Source: CALZKI01 sp045124055
GTDB lineage: Bacteria > Bacillota > Clostridia > Lachnospirales > Lachnospiraceae
DNA length: 64,000 nt
Assembly: GCA_045124055.1 (NCBI GenBank)
Contig: JBGVKZ010000011.1
Location: 186,001-250,000, forward strand
Direction of reading: 5' to 3'
Shown piece by piece: positions 45,345 through 54,322 of the stretch. Made by a program: the position numbers and the translations under genes. Position 1 is the first letter of the stretch. Every line of letters starts with the position of its first letter. Below the pieces are notes generated by a model that was not told where the DNA came from, made no database searches, and saw nothing but the letters and a program-made list of their open reading frames with translations.

Positions 45345-47171
45345 GTGTGCGGAATTGTAGGATATATTGGATATAGTCAGGCAGCACCTATTATTTTAGA
45401 CGGATTAGGAAAACTGGAATATAGAGGATATGATTCAGCAGGAATGGCGATTTTTGATGGCGAAAAAATCAATATTCAAAAATCAGTGGGTAGATTGGCA
45501 GTTTTGGAAAATTTAACTCACGGTGGAGAGAATATGCCGGGAAACAGCGGTATTGGTCATACCAGATGGGCAACTCACGGAGCTCCAAATGATGTGAATT
45601 CTCACCCACATTATAATGCAAAAGAAACCATAGCCGTAGTACACAACGGTATTATAGAAAATTATATCGCGTTAAAGAAAAAGCTGATAGCAAAAGGGTA
45701 TGAGTTTAAATCAGAGACTGATACAGAAGTAATTGCACATATGCTGGATTACTATTATACCGGCAATCCTTTGGAAACGGTTACAAAGGTTTTACATCGA
45801 GTAGAAGGTTCTTATGCCTTTGGTATTATGTTTGCTGACCACCCAAATGAAATTTTTGCAGCAAGAAAGGGTAGTCCGTTAATCGTAGGGCAGAACAAAG
45901 ATGGTTGCTTTATCGCCTCCGACGTACCGGCTATTTTGAAATATACAAGAAAAGTGTATTATGTCAATGATTATGAAGTGGTAAAACTTCATGCGGACCA
46001 TATGCATTTTTACACCGTGGACGAAGAAGAAATCGAAAAAGAAGCGGTGAATATAGAGTGGGATTCTAATGCAGCAGAAAAAGGCGGCTACGAACATTTT
46101 ATGTTAAAAGAAATGTATGAACAGCCAAAAACTGTATTAGATACTTTAAGTCCAAGAATCAAAAATGGGGATATCGTCATTGAAGAACTTGGAATGACAG
46201 ATGAAGAATTAAAGGAAATTAAAAAGTTGTTTATTGTTGCCTGTGGTAGTGCGTACCACGCAGGCGTTACGGCAAAATATGTAATAGAAGGGCTTGCAAG
46301 AGTACCTGTGGAAGTGGATTTAGCCAGTGAATTCCGTTACAGAAATCCGATTTTGGAAGAAGGAACAATGGTAGTGGTTATTAGCCAGTCTGGAGAAACC
46401 GCGGATACTTTGGAAGCACTTCGTCAGGCAAAAACCAGAGGATTTCAGGTGCTTGGTATTGTCAATGTGGTAGGTAGTTCCATTGCCAGAGAAGCAGACA
46501 ATGTTATGTATACCTGGGCAGGTCCGGAAATCGCAGTTGCTACCACAAAGGCTTATTCTGCACAGCTGGCGGCATTATATTTGTTGGCAATGAAGCTTGG
46601 AAAAGTCAGAGGAAATATTTCCCAGAGTGAATTTAAAGAGATGCTGGAAGATTTAAAGAGACTTCCAGATCAGATAGAACTTTTATTGAGCCATAAAGTA
46701 AAGTTGCAGAAATTTGCCAATCGTTATATTGGTGCAAAAGATGTATTTTTCATTGGAAGGGGAATTGATTATGCAATTTCCCTGGAAGGTTCCTTAAAAT
46801 TAAAAGAAATTTCCTATATTCATTCAGAGGCATATGCAGCAGGTGAATTGAAGCACGGGACAATTTCGTTAATTGAAGATGGTACCTTGGTAGCGGCAGT
46901 TTCCACACAGCCGGACCTTTATCAGAAAACAATTAGCAATATGGTAGAAGTAAAAGCCAGAGGTGCATTTGTTCTGGCAGTTACTTGTGAAGGAAATAAA
47001 GAGATTGAAAAAGCGGCAGATTATGTGGTATATATTCCAGAGACAAACCCATATTTTGCCAACTCACTTGCAATTATTCCATTGCAGTTATTTAGTTACT
47101 ATGTAGCTGTTGGAAAAGGTTGTGATGTGGATAAACCAAGAAACTTAGCAAAATCAGTTACGGTAGAGTAG
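45345..47171 (+). CDS. glmS: Glutamine-fructose-6-phosphate aminotransferase
   Basis: A 608-residue enzyme that makes glucosamine 6-phosphate, the entry to peptidoglycan and amino-sugar synthesis. The N-terminal glutaminase needs a free cysteine after methionine removal, so the GTG start at 45345 followed by TGC (Cys) is chosen, with GGAGGA 8 bp upstream; the ATG at 45330 would bury that cysteine. Motifs include CGIVGYIG, GHTRWATHG and, in the two SIS domains, SQSGETADT and the C-terminal KPRNLAKSVTVE. The length is normal. I do not see a glmS ribozyme, as the previous gene ends only 15 bp upstream. Confidence 0.96.
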   Translation: MCGIVGYIGYSQAAPIILDGLGKLEYRGYDSAGMAIFDGEKINIQKSVGRLAVLENLTHGGENMPGNSGIGHTRWATHGAPNDVNSHPHYNAKETIAVVHNGIIENYIALKKKLIAKGYEFKSETDTEVIAHMLDYYYTGNPLETVTKVLHRVEGSYAFGIMFADHPNEIFAARKGSPLIVGQNKDGCFIASDVPAILKYTRKVYYVNDYEVVKLHADHMHFYTVDEEEIEKEAVNIEWDSNAAEKGGYEHFMLKEMYEQPKTVLDTLSPRIKNGDIVIEELGMTDEELKEIKKLFIVACGSAYHAGVTAKYVIEGLARVPVEVDLASEFRYRNPILEEGTMVVVISQSGETADTLEALRQAKTRGFQVLGIVNVVGSSIAREADNVMYTWAGPEIAVATTKAYSAQLAALYLLAMKLGKVRGNISQSEFKEMLEDLKRLPDQIELLLSHKVKLQKFANRYIGAKDVFFIGRGIDYAISLEGSLKLKEISYIHSEAYAAGELKHGTISLIEDGTLVAAVSTQPDLYQKTISNMVEVKARGAFVLAVTCEGNKEIEKAADYVVYIPETNPYFANSLAIIPLQLFSYYVAVGKGCDVDKPRNLAKSVTVE

Positions 47172-47199
47172 GGCTGCTAGTGAAAAGAGGTAGTTTACG

Positions 47200-48537
47200 A
47201 TGATGGAACAAAATGAAAAGAAGAAAAAACCCAACAAATTTTTAAAGGCAATCGGCGTATGTTTTTTAGGTCTTTTATTTGGATTCTTTGCGGCAACGGC
47301 TTTTTATGGTGCAGGAATTTTGTTGGATATTGCCAAGGAAAGTGAGTTTCTTTCTGAAAAGATTCCGATTCTATCTGCCCAGATAGAAAATGAGGAAGAT
47401 ATAAAAGATACAAATGATTTGACGGAAAATTTGGATTCTACAAAGGTGGAAGAGGAAGATGTTCCGGAAGAGAGTGTCGTATTTTCTAACACAGAAAGTC
47501 TGGAAAATACTGCAGTGAATATGGTCACAACGGTTACAGATGTATCCGAAATTGTGAAGGCTGTTATGCCAGCTATTGTTTCTATCATCAATGAATATAC
47601 TGTGATTGAAGATTATGGATATTTTGGTACTTACGAGGAGGAATATGCCGCCAGTGGTACAGGAATTATTGTAGGGGAAAATGATGCAGAAATTATTCTG
47701 GTGACTAATTACCATGTGATTGAAGATGCAGACAGATTGGAAATTACTTTTGTAGATGGAAGTACTGCAGAAGCTATGGTAAAAGGAACGGATGAGGAGA
47801 TGGATTTGGCTATTCTAGCCATTGATAGTGCCAGTTTGTCAGAGGATACCAAGAAAAATATTGCGGTTGCAGTGTTAGGTGACTCAGATAACTTGGAAGT
47901 TGGAGAACCTGCCATTGCCATAGGAAATGCATTGGGCTATGGGCAGTCTGTAACCACAGGTGTAATTAGTGCGGTAAATCGACAGATTGGTTTGGATACG
48001 GGAGATGAAATTCATGGTACATTTATCCAGACAGATGCTGCCATTAATCCGGGAAATTCCGGCGGTGCACTTTTGAATATGAAGGGGGAAGTTATCGGTA
48101 TAAATTCCAGTAAAATCGGTGGTGAAGCTATCGAAGGTATGGGTTATGCTATTCCAATTACAGAGGCAATGCCAATTTTGGAGGACCTTATGACAAAGGT
48201 TGTCAGAAATAAAGTGGCTCGAGAAGATAAGGGATATATTGGTATTTTGGGATATAGCTCTTATGATTATATGTATTTTAATGGCGGAGATGTCCCTTAT
48301 GGTGTATATGTAGATTCGGTATACGATGATAGTCCGGCTAAGGAAGCTGGGATTTTAGAGGGGGATATTATCACAAAATTTGGTGATTACACGATTGAAA
48401 CGATGACAGATTTAGAAAATGCCCTGTGGTATTATGCCAAAGGAGAAAGTGTTGTGGTGGAATTAAAGAGAATGGACAAAAAGGGCGTCTATAAAAGTCA
48501 CGTTACCACTTTGGTATTGGGCGAAGTGCAAAATTAA
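47200..48537 (+). CDS. HtrA/DegP-like S1C serine protease with PDZ domain
   Basis: A 445-residue membrane-anchored protease. It has an N-terminal membrane segment (about 18-42), an acidic linker (about 60-100), a trypsin-like domain with the triad H172 (TNYHV), D202 (EEMDLAIL) and S287 (PGNSGGAL), and a C-terminal PDZ domain (about 345-440). Such proteases act outside the membrane on misfolded or regulatory proteins. The start is ATG 47200 or 47203 with AGAGGTAG upstream. It follows glmS by 28 bp and precedes clpX by 18 bp, which may give a protein-quality-control group. Confidence 0.92.
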   Translation: MMEQNEKKKKPNKFLKAIGVCFLGLLFGFFAATAFYGAGILLDIAKESEFLSEKIPILSAQIENEEDIKDTNDLTENLDSTKVEEEDVPEESVVFSNTESLENTAVNMVTTVTDVSEIVKAVMPAIVSIINEYTVIEDYGYFGTYEEEYAASGTGIIVGENDAEIILVTNYHVIEDADRLEITFVDGSTAEAMVKGTDEEMDLAILAIDSASLSEDTKKNIAVAVLGDSDNLEVGEPAIAIGNALGYGQSVTTGVISAVNRQIGLDTGDEIHGTFIQTDAAINPGNSGGALLNMKGEVIGINSSKIGGEAIEGMGYAIPITEAMPILEDLMTKVVRNKVAREDKGYIGILGYSSYDYMYFNGGDVPYGVYVDSVYDDSPAKEAGILEGDIITKFGDYTIETMTDLENALWYYAKGESVVVELKRMDKKGVYKSHVTTLVLGEVQN

Positions 48538-48555
48538 AGTGTTTAAGGAGTACCT

Positions 48556-50070
48556 ATGAGCGAACAGGAAAAAAATGACGAATACGAAAACGAATATGAA
48601 AATATTTGTATGTTATGTAGAAGACCGGAAAGTATTACCGGAAAAATGTTTAAATTATATCAAAATGTGTATATTTGCAACGATTGTATGCACATGACAA
48701 TGGATACTATGAGCCAGATGGATTATATGCCAGGCATTACTCCAATGGATAGTGTTGTTAAAGTGAAAAGGGACGAAGACGAAAAAGACGGTGAAGCCTT
48801 AGAAATAGAAGAGGATGAAGAAAAGGAAGGAGAAGAAAAAAAGGACGATAAAAAAGGTAAAAATGCTCCAAATTCTTTTCCTGGATTTCACAATATCGGT
48901 TTTATCAACATTGGTGATTTTGGCGGTGGAGATGGTATTCCAAACAGACAGAGAATTAAGAAGAAAAAGAAAAGTAATACCCCACCATTTGAATTAAAGG
49001 ATGTACCTTCACCACACCAGATTAAAGCCCAGCTTGATGAATATGTAGTTGGTCAGGAAAAGGCAAAGAAAATTATTTCTGTGGCGGTATACAACCACTA
49101 TAAACGTGTGGCAACTAATACAATGGACGAAATTGAAATTGAAAAATCCAATATTCTAATGTTAGGTCCAACCGGTTGCGGTAAAACTTATTTAGTAAAA
49201 ACCCTTGCACGTCTTTTAGATGTGCCTTTGGCGATAGCAGATGCCACTTCCTTGACAGAGGCTGGTTACATTGGTGATGATATTGAAAGTGTTATTTCCA
49301 AACTTTTGGCAGCTGCAGATAACGATGTAGAAAAAGCAGAGCGTGGCATTGTTTTTATTGATGAAATAGATAAAATCGCCAAAAAGAAAAGCACAAGTTC
49401 CCGTGATGTCAGCGGGGAATCGGTGCAGCAGGGACTTTTAAAACTGTTAGAAGGGGCGGAAGTGGAAGTGCCTGTTGGTGCAAACAGCAAAAATGCTATG
49501 GTACCACTGACTACAGTAAATACAAGAAATATTTTATTTATCTGTGGTGGAGCTTTCCCTGATTTAGAAGAGATTATTAAAGAACGTCTTAGAAAACAGG
49601 CGTCTATTGGTTTCCAGGCAGAATTGAAAGATAAATTTGACAAAGAAAAGAATCTTTTATCAAAAGTGACGATTGAAGATATTAAAAAATTTGGTATGAT
49701 ACCGGAATTTGTAGGCCGTTTGCCAATTCTTTGTGCCCTGGAAGGCTTAGATGAAGAAAAAATGGTACAGATTTTAAAAGAGCCAAAAAATGCTATTTTG
49801 AAACAGTATCAGAAACTTTTAGAATTAGATGAAGTAAAATTGGAATTTGATGACGGTGCACTTTCGGCGATTGCGAAAAAAGCCCTGGAAAAAGATACGG
49901 GAGCTAGAGCCCTAAGAGCCATTATCGAAGAATTTATGCTGGATATTATGTATGAAATTCCAAAAGATGATAATATCGGTAAAGTAACCATTACGAAAGA
50001 ATACATCGAAGGAAATGGTGGTCCAATTATTGAAATCAGAAATCATCTGTTAGAAGACCATAACCAATAG
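48556..50070 (+). CDS. clpX: ClpX-type AAA+ unfoldase with a long acidic linker
   Basis: A 504-residue ClpX. The N-terminal zinc-binding domain has C18, C21, C41 and C44. The AAA+ core has Walker A GPTGCGKT (204-211), pore loop AGYIGDD, Walker B FIDEIDKI, SSRDVSGESVQQGLLKLLEG and the IGF tripeptide used to dock ClpP. Typical ClpX proteins have about 420 residues; here a linker of about 80 residues (about 65-145), acidic then basic (IKKKKK), separates zinc domain and core. ClpP is not in the window. A ClpP-bound unfoldase role is well supported, and whether it is the only ClpX of the genome is unknown. Confidence 0.9.
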   Translation: MSEQEKNDEYENEYENICMLCRRPESITGKMFKLYQNVYICNDCMHMTMDTMSQMDYMPGITPMDSVVKVKRDEDEKDGEALEIEEDEEKEGEEKKDDKKGKNAPNSFPGFHNIGFINIGDFGGGDGIPNRQRIKKKKKSNTPPFELKDVPSPHQIKAQLDEYVVGQEKAKKIISVAVYNHYKRVATNTMDEIEIEKSNILMLGPTGCGKTYLVKTLARLLDVPLAIADATSLTEAGYIGDDIESVISKLLAAADNDVEKAERGIVFIDEIDKIAKKKSTSSRDVSGESVQQGLLKLLEGAEVEVPVGANSKNAMVPLTTVNTRNILFICGGAFPDLEEIIKERLRKQASIGFQAELKDKFDKEKNLLSKVTIEDIKKFGMIPEFVGRLPILCALEGLDEEKMVQILKEPKNAILKQYQKLLELDEVKLEFDDGALSAIAKKALEKDTGARALRAIIEEFMLDIMYEIPKDDNIGKVTITKEYIEGNGGPIIEIRNHLLEDHNQ

Positions 50071-50150
50071 GAGTTAGTAAAAGAAACAGAAACTTTCCGA
50101 GTAGAAGCACATAAACTATAAAGAGTACTCATGCATAGGACGGATTTTGT

Positions 50151-51848
50151 GTGACTTGTAAGGAAAAGATATTGTCGGAAGATTACTATGATTTGATAAC
50201 AGATTACCTGTTTACTGAGGAATTTAAGGAAGCAGAAGTTCCGGATTATTGTTATACAAAGATAGACGATAAGTATGGACTTGTGTATGTAAAAAGTGAT
50301 GAAGTTCCGGCTATGAACGTGGCGACTTTTGGCTATTCCATTATTCCAAAGTTATATGGGCTGATGCAGGATTTTAATCAGATTCCTTTGATAGAATCCA
50401 ATATTACAAGAGTTCAACAACCGCCACTTTCTTTAACAGGAAGTGGCGTTATTCTTGCCTTTATTGATACGGGGATTTTGTGGAATAGAGAAGAATTTAA
50501 AGATAGGGCAGGAAATAGTCGTATCATAAATATTTGGGACCAAACCATACAGACAGGAAATGCACCTGAGGGATTTTTGTATGGAACAGAATATACAAAA
50601 GAAGATATTGACAGAGCTATTCGTGGCGAGATTACCATAGAAACTACGGATGAAATCGGTCACGGGAGTGAACTTGCCTCTGTGGCGGCAGGCAGCAGCC
50701 TGGGAAATGGTCTTGAGTTTTTAGGGGCAGCACCATCTTCTATGATTGTGATGGTCAAATTAAAGCAGGCAAAACAGTATTTGCGTGATTACTATCTGAT
50801 TCCAGAGGGTGTACCCGCCTATTCGGAAGGCGATATTATGAATGCTGTAAACTATTGCAACAGACTGCAAATTTTATACCGAAAACCGATAGTCATTTGT
50901 TTAGGACTTGGTTCTTCTTATGGGAATCATACCGGAGATTTGCCATTACCTACTTATCTGGATAAAATCGCCAGTTTTCGTAATCGCAGCATTGTTGTAT
51001 GCACTGGAAACGAAGGAATGGCGGCTCATCATTACTATGGTGTGATAGAGAGACGACCGGACATTAGTACAGAAGCCTACGATGATGTAGAAATTAGTGT
51101 TGGAGCGAACGAAAGAGGTTTTATTTTAGAACTATGGGGAACGCTACCCAATGTATACTGGATTAGCATTCGTTCTCCAAGCGGAGAGGTGAGACAGGGA
51201 TTTCGTCCAGGTTTTGGGCAAAGTCAGACGTACAGATTTATTTACGAAAGAACCATTGTTACCCTGGATACGATTTTGGTTGAGCCAGAAAGCGGGGAAG
51301 AATTGTTTTCGATGCGATTTGAAAATCCCCAAGAGGGAGTCTGGACGATTCGTGTCAGTCTGGTAGGGGATGCTAACGGAGGCAATTTCCATATGTGGCT
51401 TCCGATTACACAGTTTTTGTCCTCGGAAACGGTTTTTTTGAAGCCAAATCCATATACTACCATTACAAACCCCGGCTATTCTAATTTGTCTTTGACGGTT
51501 GGCGGCTATGATACAGGAAATAATGGACTTTATTTCAGAACCGGTCGTGGATTTGCAAAAAATGGAGAAATTAAGCCGGATATTGTAGCACCGGCTGTGA
51601 ATATATCAACCTTAAAGGGATCCAGAAGCGGAACGTCCTATGCAGCAGCCTTATGTGCTGGGGCGGCGGCTCAGTTTTTTGAATGGGCGGTAACAGAAGA
51701 AAATGAACCATTAATTAGAAATCGGGAACTAAAAAATTATTTTATAAGAGGTGCTGTGCGTAAGCAGGATTTGAATTATCCAAATAGAGAATGGGGATAT
51801 GGAACTTTGGATATTCAGGGTGTGTTTGATGTGCTGGCCGGAATTTAG
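50151..51848 (+). CDS. Csp-like S8 subtilisin family peptidase
   Basis: A 565-residue subtilase with an intact triad: D106 (FIDTGI), H171 (GHGSELAS) and S496 (SGTSYAA). It has an N-terminal region of about 95 residues without a signal peptide and an inserted jelly-roll-like domain (about 310-440), both features of clostridial CspB-type proteins that process the spore-cortex enzyme SleC. Many Lachnospiraceae carry several such genes, and not all act in germination. The GTG at 50151 is the best start, with AGGA upstream. Function as a spore protease is inferred only from architecture. Confidence 0.8.
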   Translation: MTCKEKILSEDYYDLITDYLFTEEFKEAEVPDYCYTKIDDKYGLVYVKSDEVPAMNVATFGYSIIPKLYGLMQDFNQIPLIESNITRVQQPPLSLTGSGVILAFIDTGILWNREEFKDRAGNSRIINIWDQTIQTGNAPEGFLYGTEYTKEDIDRAIRGEITIETTDEIGHGSELASVAAGSSLGNGLEFLGAAPSSMIVMVKLKQAKQYLRDYYLIPEGVPAYSEGDIMNAVNYCNRLQILYRKPIVICLGLGSSYGNHTGDLPLPTYLDKIASFRNRSIVVCTGNEGMAAHHYYGVIERRPDISTEAYDDVEISVGANERGFILELWGTLPNVYWISIRSPSGEVRQGFRPGFGQSQTYRFIYERTIVTLDTILVEPESGEELFSMRFENPQEGVWTIRVSLVGDANGGNFHMWLPITQFLSSETVFLKPNPYTTITNPGYSNLSLTVGGYDTGNNGLYFRTGRGFAKNGEIKPDIVAPAVNISTLKGSRSGTSYAAALCAGAAAQFFEWAVTEENEPLIRNRELKNYFIRGAVRKQDLNYPNREWGYGTLDIQGVFDVLAGI

Positions 51849-51866
51849 AAGATACAGGGAGACAAT

Positions 51867-52346
51867 ATGATTTACTTAGGAATTGTGGCAATCATATTTT
51901 GCGTGGAATTAGTTATAAAAACGTGGGTTGAGAAAAAAGGAAAAATAGGTTCCACAAAAGAACTTTGTGGTGGTAAACTGTTACTTAAGAAACATCATAA
52001 CAAAGGTGCGATGTTAAATTTCGGAGAAAAAAAGCAAAAGCTGGTGGCTTTTATTTCCTTGATTTTAACATTATTCCTTACTTTAGCAGCGGTTTTATTT
52101 GGAGAAAAGGGAACGAAACTATTAAAAGTCGGATTAGCGATGGTGTTAGGAGGAGCTTATAGTAATACTTATGATAGGCTTTTTAGAACGTATGTGGTGG
52201 ACTACGTAAGCTTTGGTGTAAAAAATCAGAGATTTCGAAGAATTATTTTCAATTTATCGGATTTTTGTATTATGATTGGAGCTATTTTGGTAGTCATAGG
52301 AGGAATAGGCAATGAAGATATCAGCAAAGGGCAGATATGCGGTTAG
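51867..52346 (+). CDS. lspA: Lipoprotein signal peptidase (signal peptidase II) family
   Basis: A 159-residue protein with four membrane helices. NKGAMLNF (45-52) matches the NxGxxF region, GGAYSNTYDRL (95-105) the conserved loop, and VVDYV (D112) with FNLSDF (D132) provides the two catalytic aspartates of LspA. It would cleave lipoprotein signal peptides in the membrane. Sequence is more diverged than usual (KKHHNKGAM in place of the common form), so it may be a second LspA-like paralogue. It overlaps the Rrf2 gene by 35 bp. Confidence 0.8.
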   Translation: MIYLGIVAIIFCVELVIKTWVEKKGKIGSTKELCGGKLLLKKHHNKGAMLNFGEKKQKLVAFISLILTLFLTLAAVLFGEKGTKLLKVGLAMVLGGAYSNTYDRLFRTYVVDYVSFGVKNQRFRRIIFNLSDFCIMIGAILVVIGGIGNEDISKGQICG

Positions 52347-52755
52347 AGTTATGGTGGACTTAGCGGTTCACAATGACGGAACTTATCAGAATGTAAAGCA
52401 GATTGCAGAAAGACAGGGCATTTCGGAAAAGTATTTAGAGCAGATTATTGCGGTACTCAATAAAGCAGGCTTTGTCAAAAGTGTACGTGGTGCACAAGGA
52501 GGATATCGCCTTGCTAATTCTCCGGAAGAAATTACGGTTGGTATGATTTTACGACTGACAGAAGGAAGTTTAAGTCCTGTGGCTTGTGTTAACGGTGTAG
52601 ACGAAGGAGAATGCACCAGATGTGTGCAATGCGAAACCATAGATGTGTGGAAGGATTTAGCCGACGCCATCAATCAGGTAGTAGACTCTTTTACCATCGC
52701 GGAATTAGCCCAAAAACAGATAGAACGAAACAAACAAAAAGAACCGTCAGCTTAG
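52312..52755 (+). CDS. Rrf2 family transcription regulator, probable Fe-S sensor
   Basis: A 147-residue winged-helix regulator. It starts MKISAKGRYAVR, has the recognition helix near ISEKYLEQIIAVL (37-49) and the wing SVRGAQGGYRLA (57-68). C92, C101, C104 and C107 are spaced as in IscR-like proteins that bind an iron-sulfur cluster; cysteine regulators such as CymR lack them. The AGGAGG ribosome site lies inside the lspA end. Targets are unknown; no isc/suf genes are in the window. The stop codon lies in the loop of a shared terminator. Confidence 0.85.
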   Translation: MKISAKGRYAVRVMVDLAVHNDGTYQNVKQIAERQGISEKYLEQIIAVLNKAGFVKSVRGAQGGYRLANSPEEITVGMILRLTEGSLSPVACVNGVDEGECTRCVQCETIDVWKDLADAINQVVDSFTIAELAQKQIERNKQKEPSA

Positions 52756-52773
52756 GCTGAAGGCTCTTTTTTT
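52739..52773. terminator. Bidirectional terminator between the convergent Rrf2 and MATE genes
   Basis: GAACCGTCAGC (52741-52751) pairs with GCTGAAGGCTC (52756-52766) apart from two positions, followed by a run of T on the + strand and by AAAAAG on the left arm for the other strand. The stop codons of both genes lie in the 4-base loop and overlap each other, so both proteins end in the same residues KEPSA. Confidence 0.88.
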
Positions 52774-54110
52774 AATAGCTTTCTCATAATACAAAGTAGA
52801 CAAATCAAATGTACAGAACCGGTCAATACCCAGGAAATTGGATAAGAAATATAAATGTTTTGAAGACTTGGAAAGGCTTTGAAAATTGTAAAAATCCAAA
52901 GAACCCTAAATCCACAAGCACCCAGAAGGGATACGACCATAGGGATAAAGGAACGACCAAGTCCTCGTAAGCAACCAACCAAAACGTCCATAATTCCACA
53001 GGTAAAATAAGTGGAAAAAATAATTTCCATTCGAATCAGACCATATTTTATAGCCTGAGCATCGGAGGTATAGATTCTAAGTAACTGTTTTCCAAACAGA
53101 ATAAAGAAGAATCCCATAATTCCGCCCACCAGCGTAACCAAAGCGATGTTCAAAAGAATAACTTTTTTGATACGTTTATACTGTTTTCCACCATAATTTT
53201 GGCTGGTAAAGGTAAGGGCAGTTTGGTGAACTGCGTTCATCGCATTATATACAAAGCCTTCCAAATTGCTGCAAGCCGTATTTCCTGCCATAGCCAGTGA
53301 ACCAAAGGTGTTAATGGAAGATTGAATTAAAACGTTGGAAATTGAGAAAATAGCTCCCTGTAATCCTGCCGGCAAACCAATTTTTACCATTTTCAGCAGC
53401 TTATCGCCTTTGATACTAAGCTTTTTCATTGATAGGTGACAATAGCCCTCTGTTTTCATAAGACAACGCACAATCAGATAGGCAGAAAGTACTTGGGAAA
53501 GCACGGTAGCAAGAGCTACACCGGTAACGCCCATATGTAATTTTATTACAAAAAATAGATTGAGAATGACGTTCAAAATTCCGGCAATGAACAAATATGC
53601 CAAAGGTCGTTTGGTATCTCCTATGGCACGTAAAATAGCACTGCCAAAGTTATATAAAAGTACTACCGGCATACCCAGAAAGTAAACCCGCATATAGCTA
53701 ACCGCCATAGGTAGTACATCATCAGGGGTTCCCATCAAGGTCAAAATAGGTTTCGATAATAGAAAACCTACAAAGGCTAAAAATATACCACTTAGCACAC
53801 TAATTAGGATGGCAGTATGTACGGTTTCCTGACAGTCATTTTCCAATTTTGCCGCAAAAAAATGTGCCACCAAAACGTTAGCACCAACGGAAAGCCCCAT
53901 AAATAAATTTATAAGCAAATTGATTAGTGAACTGGTAGAACCAACAGCCGCAAGAGCCGTAGGACCTTCGGCATGACCGACCACAATCATATCTGCAGCA
54001 TTAAATAAAAGTTGCAAAATACCCGAAAGCATAAGTGGAAGGGCAAAAATCAGTATTTTATACAGTAGTGGCCCGTGACACATATCCAATTCGTATTTTT
54101 TCGTACTCAT
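52752..54110 (-). CDS. MATE family efflux protein
   Basis: A 452-residue protein with twelve membrane helices in two similar halves. The start GPLLYKILIFALPLMLSGIL and the LFNAADMIVVG segment are typical of bacterial MATE exporters, which expel cationic drugs or metabolites using a Na+ or H+ gradient. I chose the ATG at 54110 with GAGGG upstream over an in-frame ATG at 54155. The gene is convergent with the Rrf2 gene and divergent from the GGDEF gene. The substrate is unknown. Confidence 0.92.
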   Translation of the reverse strand: MSTKKYELDMCHGPLLYKILIFALPLMLSGILQLLFNAADMIVVGHAEGPTALAAVGSTSSLINLLINLFMGLSVGANVLVAHFFAAKLENDCQETVHTAILISVLSGIFLAFVGFLLSKPILTLMGTPDDVLPMAVSYMRVYFLGMPVVLLYNFGSAILRAIGDTKRPLAYLFIAGILNVILNLFFVIKLHMGVTGVALATVLSQVLSAYLIVRCLMKTEGYCHLSMKKLSIKGDKLLKMVKIGLPAGLQGAIFSISNVLIQSSINTFGSLAMAGNTACSNLEGFVYNAMNAVHQTALTFTSQNYGGKQYKRIKKVILLNIALVTLVGGIMGFFFILFGKQLLRIYTSDAQAIKYGLIRMEIIFSTYFTCGIMDVLVGCLRGLGRSFIPMVVSLLGACGFRVLWIFTIFKAFPSLQNIYISYPISWVLTGSVHLICLLCIMRKLLKKEPSA

Positions 54111-54322
54111 AAATACACCCTCTTTAAGTCTATAATAGACATTTTTTTCTCCCAATTCTTAGTGTAGCATACTTTTTTTTAATAAGATTTAACATTTTAT
54201 ACAAAAAACAAGAAAAAGACTAGGAAAGTATGTGCAAAATGTGGTAAAATAGTTCTAAATCGTGGGGAACCTGGCAAATAGGGTTAAAATGATGGGGAAT
54301 GTATTATTGGAGGTTACACGGC

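Noticed and set aside
45330..45345. glmS ribozyme or riboswitch upstream of glmS
   Set aside because: Only 15 bp separate the upstream stop codon from the GTG start; there is no room for the ribozyme in non-coding sequence.
50151..51848. Inactive Csp pseudoprotease
   Set aside because: Some clostridial Csp proteins lack triad residues, but here D106, H171 and S496 are all present in normal motifs.
54240..54322. Cyclic di-GMP riboswitch upstream of the GGDEF gene
   Set aside because: The leader is short and lacks the conserved core and paired helices of GEMM-type riboswitches.
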